A stretch of DNA of 64,000 nt from Salinibaculum sp. SYNS191 (GCF_037338445.1 NZ_CP147838.1:3782001-3846000); one strand, 5' to 3'. Counted from the first letter of the stretch, positions 32,460 through 42,112 are shown. Notes: generated by a model from the sequence alone, not told the origin. A program made the numbers and translations.

Positions 32460-33671
32460 TCACTCCGCCTCGAACAGCGTCGCGAGTCGGGAGGGGACGT
32501 CGGTGCGCTCGACTGCCTCGACGCTGTCGGGGTCGAGAGTCTCACCGGTGCCGGCCTCCTTGAAGCCAGTGCCGGTTGGGAGGAGGACGACCCGTTCTTC
32601 CGGCCCGACGTCGCCGCGCTCGGACAGGCGACGCACGCCCGCCAGCGTCGTCGCAGACGCCGGCTCGACGCAGACGCCCGCACGCGTTGCGAATTGCCGC
32701 TGGGCACGGCGAATCTCGTCGTCGGAGACAGAGAGGACGGCACCGCCGGTCTCCCGCGCGGCCGCCAGTGCGACGGTGCCGCTCGGCGGGGCCGGATTAC
32801 CGATGGAGTGGGCGATAGTCTCCCCCACTTCCTCCGGCGCGAGCGTTCCCACCTCGTCGTCGTCGCCCTCGAACGCGCGGGTGATTGGGTCGGCGGCGGC
32901 CGTCTGCACGAGGTACAGCCGCGGCAGGTCGTCGATGAGACCCGCCGTTCGGAGGTCACGCACCCCCTGGTAGACGCCGCTCGCGAAGCCGCCCGAACTC
33001 GCCGGAAGCGCGAGCGCGTCGGGCTCGTCGGGGCGCAACTGCTCGTACACTTCGAAGACGGCAGTCCGGTAGCCGCTGGTTCGTGCGGGCGGGTCCGAGA
33101 GGTAGAACTCGACGGGGACGTCCTCCAGTCCCAGCACGTCGTCGTACAGCGCACCGTAGTCGCCGGAGACCCGGAGGACTGTCGGGCCGTACTGCTCGAT
33201 GAGCGAGAGGCGGACGGCCGAAGTCTCCGCCGGGACTAGAACGACGCAGTCCGCCCCCACGCTCGCGGCGTGGGCGGCGGTGCTCATCGCCATGTTGCCG
33301 TAGGAGACGGTGCCGATGGCCTGCGCGTCGGTCTCGTCCCACTCCGAGACGGCGACGGCCGACCCCCGGTCCTTGTACGCCCCGGTCGGTTGCTCGCCCT
33401 CGTCCTTGATGAAGACGCGACAGCCGGCAACCGAATCCAGCCGCGGACTGCGAAGCAGCGGCGTCCCCCCGGCACCCGCGGCGAGACCGCGCGGCTCCGA
33501 GACAGGGAGTATCGGTGCGTAGCGCCACATCCCGTCGGCGTCCGTACAGTCGTCCCAGTCGAAGTCGGCCACGTCGATGTCGTACCAGACCGGCTCGCCG
33601 CAGTCACAGCGCCGCCGTCCGGCCTCCCGGTACCGGGTTCCACAGCGGTGGCAGCGGGTCGGTGTCGTCAT
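32460..33671 (-). CDS. Threonine-synthase-like PLP enzyme with N-terminal zinc ribbon
   Basis: A 403-residue fold-type II PLP enzyme. Residues 5-27 form a zinc ribbon (CHRCGTRY...CDCG). GGTPLLRSPRL and the PLP-lysine segment GAYKDRGSAVAVS follow. GTVSYGNMAMSTAAHAASVGA is the family's glycine-serine substrate loop, and the C-terminal VLLPTGTGFKEAG binds the phosphate. Threonine synthase (phosphohomoserine to threonine) is the natural reading, but several haloarchaeal paralogues exist and the exact reaction is uncertain. I begin at MTTPTRCHRC because the ribbon starts there. Confidence 0.85.
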   Translation of the reverse strand: MTTPTRCHRCGTRYREAGRRRCDCGEPVWYDIDVADFDWDDCTDADGMWRYAPILPVSEPRGLAAGAGGTPLLRSPRLDSVAGCRVFIKDEGEQPTGAYKDRGSAVAVSEWDETDAQAIGTVSYGNMAMSTAAHAASVGADCVVLVPAETSAVRLSLIEQYGPTVLRVSGDYGALYDDVLGLEDVPVEFYLSDPPARTSGYRTAVFEVYEQLRPDEPDALALPASSGGFASGVYQGVRDLRTAGLIDDLPRLYLVQTAAADPITRAFEGDDDEVGTLAPEEVGETIAHSIGNPAPPSGTVALAAARETGGAVLSVSDDEIRRAQRQFATRAGVCVEPASATTLAGVRRLSERGDVGPEERVVLLPTGTGFKEAGTGETLDPDSVEAVERTDVPSRLATLFEAE

Positions 33672-33816
33672 GGACCCGCTACGGCGAGTGGCGGTATAGG
33701 TGGTCGGACTCGCCGCCCGAACGGTGTCTCGTCGTCGCACCCGTGAGACGTCCCGGCGTGCAGACAGATTCTTGACGGACAACGCCGTAGACCGAGGCGT
33801 CGAGGTACCCGTCGGG

Positions 33817-34575
33817 ATGGCAGAGACCCTCTACAGCACGCTCGGGGTGGACGAGGACGCGGACGTGGAGACGATACGCCGTGCGTACAGGGAACTCGTC
33901 AAGGAGGCACACCCGGACGTGAGCGACGACCCCGACGCCAGCGAGCAGTTCAAGCGCCTGACGACCGCACGCGACGTGCTCACCGACAGCGAGGAACGCT
34001 CCCGGTACGACCGCCTGGGCCACGAGGAGTACGTCGCGAACCACGCCAGCTCGGACCTGTGGGCCAGCGAGTCGACCACAGAGTCCGATACCTCCCCGAC
34101 GGCGCGACCCTCGCCATCGGCGGCCGGACGGTCGAGTCGCGGGGAGGCGTCCGACGGGTACGACCGGACGGCGTGGCTCGGCGACGACGGTGGCCCGACG
34201 AAGGCAGAGCGAACGGCCAGCAGCACCTACCGCAAGCGCCGGCACAGCGCCCGGAGCGGCCGGACAGCGACCACCGCGACCAGCGGCGAGGACTGGCAGT
34301 ACGCCTCCAGGGCATACCGTCGGGTGAACACGGACGTCGGGGCGGGCGACCCTCCCCTTGGCCGGCGAATCCTCGGGGTCGTGCGGGCCGTCGGCCCCTG
34401 GCTGTTCATCCACGTCGTCTTCATCCTGAGCGCGGTAGCCACCGCCTGGGTCACCTTCGTGCAGGCGGACACGCACCTGGACCTTTCACTGCCCGCGCTC
34501 GTCGTGGTCGTCCTCGTCCTGGGGCTGGTGGTCTTCGTCTCGGTCGTCCACGTCATCTCGCAACTGTACTCCTGA
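33817..34575 (+). CDS. Membrane-anchored DnaJ-domain protein
   Basis: A 252-residue protein. Residues 1-65 are a J-domain (LYSTLGVDEDADVETIRRAY, the H-P-D tripeptide at 32-34, DVLTDSEERSRYD). Residues 75-185 are a low-complexity Ser/Thr/Arg-rich linker. Residues about 190-250 contain two transmembrane helices (WLFIHVVFILSAVATAW and LVVVVLVLGLVVFVSVVHV). It should recruit Hsp70/DnaK to the membrane. It is not the canonical DnaJ, having no zinc domain. hisD follows 48 bases later. Confidence 0.88.
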   Translation: MAETLYSTLGVDEDADVETIRRAYRELVKEAHPDVSDDPDASEQFKRLTTARDVLTDSEERSRYDRLGHEEYVANHASSDLWASESTTESDTSPTARPSPSAAGRSSRGEASDGYDRTAWLGDDGGPTKAERTASSTYRKRRHSARSGRTATTATSGEDWQYASRAYRRVNTDVGAGDPPLGRRILGVVRAVGPWLFIHVVFILSAVATAWVTFVQADTHLDLSLPALVVVVLVLGLVVFVSVVHVISQLYS

Positions 34576-34622
34576 CGGGGACGATGGCAAGCCGTTTGTA
34601 CGCGCCGCCGGTACGTGTGGGC

Positions 34623-35891
34623 ATGGACGTACGCAGTGTTGCGGACCTCTCGCCCGCGGAGCGGGCCGCACTGTTCGAACGCGAGGCGGGCGTCGACGCG
34701 GTCCGCGAGGACGTCAGAGACATCCTTGACCGGGTGCAGGCGGAAGGCGACGTGGCCCTCCGGGAGTTCAGCAGCGAGTTCGACGGCGTCGACGTGGGGA
34801 ACATCGACGTCACGGACCGCGCGGCGCGGGCCCGCGACCAGGTGAGCGACGACCTGCTGGCGGCCATCGAGACGGCCGCGACGAATATCCGGGCGTTTCA
34901 CGAACGACAGATGCCCGACGACTGGCGCGAGGACTTCGACGGTCGGGAACTTGGGCGGCGCTATCGCCCGCTCGAAAGCGCCGGCGTCTACGCCCCCGGC
35001 GGAACCGCGGCCTACCCCTCCAGCGCGCTCATGGGCGTCATCCCGGCGAAGGTCGCCGGCGTCGAACACGTCGCCGTGGCGACGCCACCCGCCGAGGAGA
35101 TGAACCCCGCGACGCTCGCGGCCATCGACGTGGCCGGAGCCGACGCCGTCTACCAGGTCGGCGGGGCCCAGGCCGTCGGCGCGCTCGCGTACGGCACTGA
35201 GACCGTCAGCGCCGTCGACGTCGTGGTCGGGCCGGGTAACCGCTGGGTGACGGCGGCGAAAGCCGAGGTCCGTGGGGACGTCGAGATAGACTTCCTGGCG
35301 GGGCCGAGCGAGTTGCTGGTCGTCGCCGACGGGACGGCCGACCCGGACCTGGTGGCGGCGGATCTCGTCGCGCAGGCCGAACACGACACCGACGCCTCCG
35401 TCGTGGCAGTTACCGACGACGCTGACCTGGCCGCGGCCATCGTCGACGCCGTCGAGGCACAGGTACCGGAGCGCGAGCGGGCCGACGTCATCGAGGGCGC
35501 GCTCGCCAGTGACGCCAGCGGCGTCTTCCTCGCCCGCTCGATGAGCGAGGCGGCACTGTTCGCCGAGGAGTACGCCGCCGAACACCTCGCCATCCAGGCC
35601 GAGGACGACGAGGAACTGCTGGACCGCATCGACAGCGCCGGGTCCGCGTTCCTGGGGCCGTACAGCCCGGTCGCCGCGGGCGACTACGCCAGCGGGCCGA
35701 ACCACGTGCTGCCGACCGGTGGGCGCGCCCACCTCGTGGGCGGCCTCTCCGTCGACACGTTTCTGCGCTCGACGACCGTCCAGCGGCTCTCTGCGGACTC
35801 GCTGGGCGACCTCAGGGAGACGATAACGACGCTGGCGACGGCCGAAGGGCTGGAGGCTCACGCCGAGAGCGTCGAGAAGCGGTTCGAGTAG
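34623..35891 (+). CDS. hisD: Histidinol dehydrogenase
   Basis: A 422-residue enzyme for the last two oxidations of histidine synthesis (histidinol to histidine). It has ESAGVYAPGGTAAYPSS, the NAD-related QVGGAQAVGALAYGT, VVGPGNRWVTAAK, IDFLAGPSELLVVAD and the zinc/catalytic region AQAEHDTDAS, plus the later EHLAI and GPNHVLPTGGRA segments. I start at MDVRSVADLS (34623); the longer open frame upstream is the antisense/out-of-frame part of the dnaJ gene. No other his gene is in the window. Confidence 0.95.
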   Translation: MDVRSVADLSPAERAALFEREAGVDAVREDVRDILDRVQAEGDVALREFSSEFDGVDVGNIDVTDRAARARDQVSDDLLAAIETAATNIRAFHERQMPDDWREDFDGRELGRRYRPLESAGVYAPGGTAAYPSSALMGVIPAKVAGVEHVAVATPPAEEMNPATLAAIDVAGADAVYQVGGAQAVGALAYGTETVSAVDVVVGPGNRWVTAAKAEVRGDVEIDFLAGPSELLVVADGTADPDLVAADLVAQAEHDTDASVVAVTDDADLAAAIVDAVEAQVPERERADVIEGALASDASGVFLARSMSEAALFAEEYAAEHLAIQAEDDEELLDRIDSAGSAFLGPYSPVAAGDYASGPNHVLPTGGRAHLVGGLSVDTFLRSTTVQRLSADSLGDLRETITTLATAEGLEAHAESVEKRFE

Positions 35892-35931
35892 ACCCAAAGT
35901 AGTTAACCGCCGGGCGGAGCTTACCCCTGGT

Positions 35932-36987
35932 ATGAGTCCCCGAACGCGACGCGACGTGCTCCGCGCTACCGGCGGGCTGGCAGGCCTCGGGACGGCAGCC
36001 AGCATCGCGGGCTGTGGCATCTTCGGGGGCAGTGGAACCGAGGGGAGCGACGCCGACAGCCCCGCAGCGGACGTCCCCGACAGGGCGGGCGCGCTGCTGT
36101 CCGTAGACTTCCAGGCGCTGCGCGAGACGGAGTCGTTCGTCGACGCGGCGAACGCCGAACTGGGCGAGCGCGGTGGCGCGAACTCGCAGGTGCCGCCGTC
36201 GGTGACGGCCGCCCTGGACGGACTCGCGGGCGTCTACGACCTGGACCCGCGCCAACTAAACCGGGCGCTCGCGTTCGTCGGACGGGGAGCAGTCGAGACG
36301 CCGACGGAGACGCCGTCGCCTCCCTACTGGGGCGTTGTCGGCGACACGGACTGGGGCCGCGAGGAGATGCTGCGCTCGTTCCGGAACGCGGCACCCGCCA
36401 GAGTGAGGGAGGCGACACACGCGGGGACGACGGTGCTTGGCATCGGGCCGGAACACCTCGCCGTTCTCGGCGACGGGAAGGTCGTGCTGGGGAGCGAGAC
36501 GGCCGTCCGGGACGGAGTCGACGTCGCGAACGGGACCGAAGGCGGCGTCGGTGGCCGCCTCCGCAGCGCGTTCGACGCCGCGAGCGGCCAGTACGTGCGC
36601 TTCGGCGTCGACCTGGACATGGCCGCCGTCGCCGCCCGGGTCCTCGGACAGCAGGCCGTCGACGCGGTGCCGTTCTCGGCCATCAGGTACGTCCGCGGCT
36701 CTGTCTTCGAGGACGGCGACCGCCGTGGCCTCCGCGTCGTGACGAAACTCGGCTCGGCGGGCAAGGCCGAACAGCTCTCGGCGCAGGTCGACAGCTTCGT
36801 CGGCATCGCCCGGGCACAGGGCCTCGACAGGCCCGCACTGCAGCCCTACGAGGGAGTGATTCGCGGTCTCGAAACGACCACGGACGGAAAACTCATGCGG
36901 GCGACCTACCGGGCCGACGACGGGGAGTTCGCGGCGGTCGTCGGCCACGTCCTCGCTTCGTTCCTGGTTGGAATCCGGAAGCAGTGA
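35932..36987 (+). CDS. Tat-exported lipoprotein of unknown function (1)
   Basis: A 351-residue protein with a Tat signal (R-R-D-V-L-R-A), a hydrophobic stretch and a lipobox A-G-C at Cys28, then an acidic low-complexity linker. The mature part repeats the plan of the next gene: an opening strand (RAGALLSVDFQAL), a helical D-L-D-P-R-Q-L-N-R-A-L segment, GEEML-type helices and a closing VVGHVLASFLVGI helix. No family name came to mind. The tandem arrangement with 37047-38141 and the shared signal/lipobox layout point to a duplicated pair of cell-surface proteins. Confidence 0.75.
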   Translation: MSPRTRRDVLRATGGLAGLGTAASIAGCGIFGGSGTEGSDADSPAADVPDRAGALLSVDFQALRETESFVDAANAELGERGGANSQVPPSVTAALDGLAGVYDLDPRQLNRALAFVGRGAVETPTETPSPPYWGVVGDTDWGREEMLRSFRNAAPARVREATHAGTTVLGIGPEHLAVLGDGKVVLGSETAVRDGVDVANGTEGGVGGRLRSAFDAASGQYVRFGVDLDMAAVAARVLGQQAVDAVPFSAIRYVRGSVFEDGDRRGLRVVTKLGSAGKAEQLSAQVDSFVGIARAQGLDRPALQPYEGVIRGLETTTDGKLMRATYRADDGEFAAVVGHVLASFLVGIRKQ

Positions 36988-37046
36988 CACTGCCGGGGAG
37001 ATGAAAGAGTGACAAGGTTTAGGTAAGTGGCCACGAACCGGAATCT

Positions 37047-38141
37047 ATGCACGACGATACGACCAGTAGACGGTCCGTACTGAAAGCGGGAGCGGCGGTG
37101 GCGAGCCTCGCCACCGTCGGCTCACTCAGCGGCTGTTCCTCCATTCCCTTCGTCGGTGGCGGTGGGGGCAGCGCGAACGCAGACCAGCGCATCGACAAGG
37201 TCCCGGCGGGTTCGACGTTCGTTCTCCACGTCAGCGTCTCTGCGATGCTCACCGACAGCACCGTCCAGGAGCGTGTGAACGGCCTGATCGACGAACAGGC
37301 GACCCAGAGCACCGGTCCGCAGAACATCACGGCAGCGCTCGACCAGGTGGAGGCCGAGTCGGGGCTCGACCCGCGGGACGTCACCGAGATGCTGGCGTTC
37401 GGCGACGCCGAGGGCAGCACGGCCGGGACCATCCTCTGGACGGAGTGGGAGGAGTCGGCGGTCACGTCCGCGATGTCGGACACGGAGTACTCCGAGGAGT
37501 CCTACGGCGACAAGACGGTCTACGTTCCGAGCTCGTCGTTCGGCGGCGGAACGTGGGCCGCGTTGCTCGAGGAGGGCACCTACGCCTTCGGGACCGAACA
37601 GAGCGTGAAGTCCATCATTGACACCTGGACGGGCAGCGCCGACGCCGCGAGCGGCGACGTCGAGACGGCCTACACCTCGGCACAGGGTGGCTACGTCCAG
37701 TTCGGGTTCGCAGTGCCCGAACAGCAACTCCCCGAGGGCGGGAGTGGCGGTTCCGGCGGTATGAACGCCCAGGCGCTCAACAACCTGCAGTACGGGTACG
37801 GCTCCGTCACAGACGGCGACAACGGCCGCGAGATGGTGGTCAACCTCGAAGCCGAGAACAACGACGCCGCGAGCGGAATCAAAGGCATCATCGACATCGG
37901 ACTCGGGAGCTTCGAGCAGCAACTCCAGCAGACAGCCCAGGCACCGGGTGCCGACACAGAGAGCCTCCAGGAGTTCCAGACTGCACTGGAAAACGTCGAG
38001 ACGAGCGTCGACGGGTCGACGGTGACCATCACGAACAGCGACGGTATCACCTTCGCCCTCGGGGCGCTGGCCGTCGCCTTCACCTTCGCCCTCGGGTTCG
38101 GCGGGACGGCCGTGGGCGGTACCTCCGTCACCTCGCCGTAA
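37047..38141 (+). CDS. Tat-exported lipoprotein of unknown function (2)
   Basis: A 364-residue paralogue of the preceding protein. It has a Tat signal R-R-S-V-L-K-A-G, a lipobox L-S-G-C at Cys30 and a glycine/serine linker, then a mature part with STFVLHVSVSAML and LDPRDVTEMLAFGDAE matching the same places in protein 1. It ends in a hydrophobic stretch (ITFALGALAVAFTFALGFGG) that protein 1 lacks, a possible second membrane anchor. Its function is unknown. Confidence 0.75.
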   Translation: MHDDTTSRRSVLKAGAAVASLATVGSLSGCSSIPFVGGGGGSANADQRIDKVPAGSTFVLHVSVSAMLTDSTVQERVNGLIDEQATQSTGPQNITAALDQVEAESGLDPRDVTEMLAFGDAEGSTAGTILWTEWEESAVTSAMSDTEYSEESYGDKTVYVPSSSFGGGTWAALLEEGTYAFGTEQSVKSIIDTWTGSADAASGDVETAYTSAQGGYVQFGFAVPEQQLPEGGSGGSGGMNAQALNNLQYGYGSVTDGDNGREMVVNLEAENNDAASGIKGIIDIGLGSFEQQLQQTAQAPGADTESLQEFQTALENVETSVDGSTVTITNSDGITFALGALAVAFTFALGFGGTAVGGTSVTSP

Positions 38142-38212
38142 CGGCCACCGAGCGGCCGTGACAGCACACGCCGTGGCAAACAATTAACATCGTCCACCTC
38201 CTGTCTACGTCC

Positions 38213-38581
38213 ATGAGCAGTACCGCAGAGAGTCCCGATGGCGGCGAGACAGCCGTGTCGGTCACCGAATCGGCAGCGGAGGAGGCCCTCAACCTGATGG
38301 ACCAGCAGGGGATGGACGTAGAGGAGGCCGGCCTCCGGCTGTACGTCCAGCAAGGTGGGTGTGCCGGGCTGTCGTACGGCATGCGGTTCGAGCACGAACC
38401 GGAATCGGAGGACACCATCACCGAACACGCGGGGCTGCGCGTGTTCGTCGACCCCGCCAGCATCGACTACATCGAGGGGTCGGTCCTCGCCTACGAGGGT
38501 GGATTGCAGGGTGCCGGATTCCACGTCGAGAACCCGAACGTGGTCAGCGAGTGTGGCTGCGGCGAGAGCTTCCGGACCTAG
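38213..38581 (+). CDS. HesB/IscA-type iron-sulfur carrier
   Basis: A 122-residue protein with the A-type carrier cysteines: Cys50 in [15 protein letters not shown], and Cys114/Cys116 in SECGCGESF. An A-type start ([15 protein letters not shown]) precedes them. It should bind and deliver [2Fe-2S]/[4Fe-4S] clusters. It lies close to the iron-sulfur-rich complex I genes, though on the other strand. Its stop overlaps the stop of the convergent dodecin gene by 4 bases. Confidence 0.92.
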   Translation: MSSTAESPDGGETAVSVTESAAEEALNLMDQQGMDVEEAGLRLYVQQGGCAGLSYGMRFEHEPESEDTITEHAGLRVFVDPASIDYIEGSVLAYEGGLQGAGFHVENPNVVSECGCGESFRT

Positions 38582-38778
38582 CCCTCCAGTTCGAACGCAA
38601 CCTCGACCTCGGCCTGGTACTCCCGCCCCTCGACGCTCGCTATCTCGACGCCCTGTTCGACGACGTCGACCCAGTACACGTTGTCAAGCGTCGCCTCGGC
38701 CCGGTCTATCGCGTTCTCCGTCGCGTCTTCGAAGCTCTCCGAACTCGTCCCGATCAGCGTTATCTTCTTGAATACCAT
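38578..38778 (-). CDS. Dodecin (flavin-binding)
   Basis: A 66-residue dodecin: [20 protein letters not shown], then the helix [22 protein letters not shown] with the flavin-stacking tryptophan, and the closing strand [14 protein letters not shown]. Dodecins form dodecamers that store riboflavin or FMN; halobacterial dodecin is the type example. It stands at the 3' side of nuoI on the same strand, where nuoJ would be expected. I use the second ATG (38778), which gives the normal length. Confidence 0.93.
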   Translation of the reverse strand: MVFKKITLIGTSSESFEDATENAIDRAEATLDNVYWVDVVEQGVEIASVEGREYQAEVEVAFELEG

Positions 38779-38890
38779 TGCGGGATATGTTGACACGCCC
38801 TACCGATAAAAAACCTGACCTGAACGACGAAAGTTTGCGTCCCGACTCGACGACCGTCGAGAACGAGATACCGAACAGCGGAAAATCGAG

Positions 38891-39352
38891 CTACTGGTAG
38901 TCGACTTCGCCTTCGCCCTCGCCGATCCACGCGCCGCGGTCGGGTTCGCGGGACTCCAGCGGGTCCATATCCTTGTACCACGGGACGTTCTTGAGTTCCT
39001 CCTTGTTGAAGGCGAACTCGTCTTTCGTGTCGGCGACGAACTCGAAGTTCTCCGTCAGGAGGATGGCGTCGACGGGACAGACTTCCTCACAGAGCCGGCA
39101 GTAGATGCACTGGCCGATGTGGAGGTTGTACTGCTCGCCGTTGCGCTGGTCGTCGGTGACAATCTGTATCGTGTCGTTCGGGCAGACGTTCTCGCACTGG
39201 CGACACCAGATGCACCGCTCCTGGCTGAACTTGTGGACGCCGCGGAACCGGGGGGAGACCTCCGGCGTTTCTTCGGGGTACTTGACGGTGAACGTCTTCC
39301 CGTCGAGCGCGTGCTTCATCGTCGTTGCCATACCTTTGAGGACTCCGATCAT
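38891..39352 (-). CDS. nuoI: NADH:quinone oxidoreductase-type complex, subunit I
   Basis: A 153-residue two-[4Fe-4S] ferredoxin subunit: C47-x2-C50-x2-C53-x3-C57 and C82-x2-C85-x2-C88-x3-C92, which hold clusters N6a and N6b. A perfect Shine-Dalgarno GGAGGTG lies 7 bases before the ATG. It passes electrons toward NuoB. Haloarchaea lack NuoEFG, so the electron donor of this complex is uncertain. It is the last nuo gene of the cluster here. Confidence 0.95.
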   Translation of the reverse strand: MIGVLKGMATTMKHALDGKTFTVKYPEETPEVSPRFRGVHKFSQERCIWCRQCENVCPNDTIQIVTDDQRNGEQYNLHIGQCIYCRLCEEVCPVDAILLTENFEFVADTKDEFAFNKEELKNVPWYKDMDPLESREPDRGAWIGEGEGEVDYQ

Positions 39353-39371
39353 TGTGTGACACCTCCGAACA

Positions 39372-40424
39372 TCAGACGATCACTCCGACGATAACCGCCG
39401 TCAGCACCAGGTTCGCGAAGGAGAGCACGAGCATCCCCTTCCAGCCGATCTGGATGAGCTGGTCGATGCGAACCCGGGGGACTGCCGAGCGGGCCCACTG
39501 CGTGAACAGGAACACCGCCCAGATCTTGATCATGAACCAGATGAACCCTGGCAGGACCGGCCCCGCCGGGCCACCCAGGAAGATGGTGGCGATGATGGCA
39601 CCGCCGAGGAAGATGTGCAGGAACTCGCCGAGGTAGATGAGCACGAAGTACACCGACGAGTACTCGGTCTGGTACCCCGCGACAATCTCAGTCGGCGCTT
39701 CCGGGATGTCGAAGGGGTTCCGACCGATCTCCGCGAGGTTCGCGATCACGAACAGGACGAACGCGAACGGGTTGATGAACGCGAACCACGAGGGAATCGC
39801 GATGGGACCGAGCGCGAACAGCGTCTCCTGCTGTGCGGCGACGATTTCGCTCATCTGCAGCGTGCCCGTGAAGATGACGACGGACACGCCCGTCAGGACG
39901 AGCGGAATCTCGTAGGCGAGGTTCTGGGCCACCGCACGCAGTCCGCCCAGGAACGAGAACTTGTTGTTCGAGGAGTATCCCGCCATCACAAGCCCCAGCG
40001 ACGCCAGCGACGCGATGGCGAAGACGTACGCCAGGCCGGTTTCGGGGTCGGCAAGCTGAAGGTTGATACCCAGAATCGACCCCATCGGGATGACCGCGTA
40101 CCCGAGCAGCGCCGACGACGCCAGCACCAGGGGCGCGAGGTCCCAGGCCGGGCGGTCGACGCCCTCCGGCACGATCAGTTCCTTCGACAACAGACGGACG
40201 GAGTCGGCGACGATGATGAGCAGACCGAACGGGCCGATTCGCTCGACGGCAATCCGGTCGGTGAACGCTGCGGTAATCTTCCGCTTGGCCCACGGGCCGG
40301 CGACGGCCGTGTTCGCCAGCATGAGGCTCCCGATGATGGTCGCCCCGATGAGCGCCGCGATAATCTCGCCGGCGGTCCCCCCTATCGGGAGCACCCCGGC
40401 GAGCTGTTCGGGGAGCGTGACCAT
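39372..40424 (-). CDS. nuoH: Complex I membrane subunit H
   Basis: A 350-residue membrane protein with about eight helices. It begins with a family-like stretch (AKRKITAAFTDRIAVERIGPFGLL) and contains the quinone-site loop NLAEIGRNPFDIPEAPTEIV, the strongest NuoH mark, and a GWKGMLVLSFAN end. Its ATG overlaps the nuoCD stop (TGATG). NuoH joins the membrane arm to NuoB/CD and forms part of the quinone channel. Confidence 0.95.
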   Translation of the reverse strand: MVTLPEQLAGVLPIGGTAGEIIAALIGATIIGSLMLANTAVAGPWAKRKITAAFTDRIAVERIGPFGLLIIVADSVRLLSKELIVPEGVDRPAWDLAPLVLASSALLGYAVIPMGSILGINLQLADPETGLAYVFAIASLASLGLVMAGYSSNNKFSFLGGLRAVAQNLAYEIPLVLTGVSVVIFTGTLQMSEIVAAQQETLFALGPIAIPSWFAFINPFAFVLFVIANLAEIGRNPFDIPEAPTEIVAGYQTEYSSVYFVLIYLGEFLHIFLGGAIIATIFLGGPAGPVLPGFIWFMIKIWAVFLFTQWARSAVPRVRIDQLIQIGWKGMLVLSFANLVLTAVIVGVIV

Positions 40425-42106
40425 CAGCGGTCCACCTCCCCGAGGACGATGTCCAGGCTGCCGAGGGAGGCGATCATGTCGGGGATGTACTCGCCCTCGG
40501 ACATGACCGGCAGGGTCTGGAGGTTACAGAAGCACGGGCTGCGAATCTTGAATCGTGCAGGCTTGTCCGTCCCGTCCGAGCGGATGTAGATGCCGAGTTC
40601 GCCCTTCGCACCCTCGACGGCGCGGTAGATTTCGGTGTCGGGGTCCGGCTTGAGCGTCCGGGGGACGTTGGACTGTATCTCGCGGTCCTCCTCCGGCCAG
40701 TCCTCCAGCAGGTCGACACACTGTTCGATGATGCGGCCGGACTGCTCCATCTCGCGCAGGCGGACCGAGGCACGCGCGAAGTTGTCGCAGCCGTCGTCCG
40801 TGACGACGTCCCAGTCGAGTTCGTCGTAGTAGCCGTACGGGTCGTCGCGGCGCAGGTCGTAGTCGATGCCGGAGCCGCGGGCGACCGGTCCGGTCGCGCC
40901 GTAGCTCTTCGCCTCCTCCGGGGGGAGGACGCCGGTGTCGACGACGCGCATCTGGAACAGTTCGTTCGAGGTCAGGAGGTTGTGGTACTCCTCCAGGCGC
41001 TGTGGCAGTTCGTCGAGGAAGTCGCGGGTCTTCTCGAAGAACTCCTCGCGGGGCTCGGGCAGGTCCCACGCGACGCCACCCAGGCGCATGTAGTTGAACA
41101 TCAGCCGCTGCCCGGTCAGGTCCTCCAGGATGTTCTGGATGACCTCGCGGTCGCGGATGGCGTACATGAAGATGGCCGTGAAGTCGCCGTAGATGTCCAG
41201 CGCGAAGGTCGCAACCGCCAGCAGGTGCGCGGCGATGCGACACAGCTCCGCGGACATCGTCCGGATGACCTGCGCGTACTCGGGGACGTCGATGTCCGCG
41301 AGGTCCTCGGCCGCGCGGGCGTAGGCCCACTCGTTGAGGATGCCGGCCGAGATGTAGTCCCACCGGTCGGGGTAGGGCATTATCTGGTGGCGGTAGGTCG
41401 ACTGCTGGCACATCTGCTCCTCGCAGCGGTGCAGGTAGCCCATGTCCGGCTCGATGTCGGCCACCTGCTCGCCGTCCAGCGTCGTCTTGACGTGGAGGAC
41501 GCCGTGTGTCGCCGGGTGGTGCGGACCGATGTTGACGAACATCGTGTCCGGGTCGTCCGGAATCTGGGTCTTGTCCTCCATCGGGTTCGCGTGCTCCCGC
41601 AGGGGGACAATCTGTGGCTTGTCCTGATTGTAGTCCATCGAGAGCGGGTGGCCCTGCCAGGTCTCCGGGAGCAGAATCCGGCGGAGGTCAGGGTGGCCCT
41701 CGTACTCGATGCCGACGAGGTCGTAGGCCTCCCGCTCGTGCCAGTTCGCGGTGTCGAAGACGCCAGCGGCCGACTCGCTGACGGGGTCGTCGCGCGACGT
41801 GGGGACGACGATGGATATCTCCTGGGTCCGGTCGTCGAACTTCGTCAGGTGGTAGATAGATTCGTAGCGGTCCTGATAGTCCTGTGCGGTGACCAGCGAG
41901 AGGTGGTCGAAGCCGGCCTCCTCTTTGAGCGTCGAGAGAACCGCCTCCACCTCGTCGGGGCGGATGACGAAGGCCTCGGCGTTGACGTGTTCCTCGCGGT
42001 CGATGACGTGGTCGCCCAGCAGCTCGGCCAGTTCGTCGTAGTCGACCGAGCCGTCCTCCGTGACGCCCGCTTCGAGTTCTGGGCGGTCGGGTTCTTCTAG
42101 ACTCAT
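40424..42106 (-). CDS. nuoCD: Complex I fused subunit CD
   Basis: A 560-residue fusion. Residues about 40-170 are NuoC (SIYHLTKFDD, NWHEREAYDLVGIEYEGHP, RRILLPETWQGHPL). From about 190 it is NuoD (VNIGPHHPATHGVLH, MGYLHRCEEQ, LMFNYMRLGGV, ending LGSLDIVLGEVDR). The R-x-x-P-C-F-C-N segment near the end replaces the usual quinone-site form. Start MSLEEPDR is fixed by a perfect GGAGGTG (42113-42119) six bases upstream. The C-D fusion is normal for haloarchaea. Confidence 0.95.
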   Translation of the reverse strand: MSLEEPDRPELEAGVTEDGSVDYDELAELLGDHVIDREEHVNAEAFVIRPDEVEAVLSTLKEEAGFDHLSLVTAQDYQDRYESIYHLTKFDDRTQEISIVVPTSRDDPVSESAAGVFDTANWHEREAYDLVGIEYEGHPDLRRILLPETWQGHPLSMDYNQDKPQIVPLREHANPMEDKTQIPDDPDTMFVNIGPHHPATHGVLHVKTTLDGEQVADIEPDMGYLHRCEEQMCQQSTYRHQIMPYPDRWDYISAGILNEWAYARAAEDLADIDVPEYAQVIRTMSAELCRIAAHLLAVATFALDIYGDFTAIFMYAIRDREVIQNILEDLTGQRLMFNYMRLGGVAWDLPEPREEFFEKTRDFLDELPQRLEEYHNLLTSNELFQMRVVDTGVLPPEEAKSYGATGPVARGSGIDYDLRRDDPYGYYDELDWDVVTDDGCDNFARASVRLREMEQSGRIIEQCVDLLEDWPEEDREIQSNVPRTLKPDPDTEIYRAVEGAKGELGIYIRSDGTDKPARFKIRSPCFCNLQTLPVMSEGEYIPDMIASLGSLDIVLGEVDR

Positions 42107-42112
42107 GCGAGA

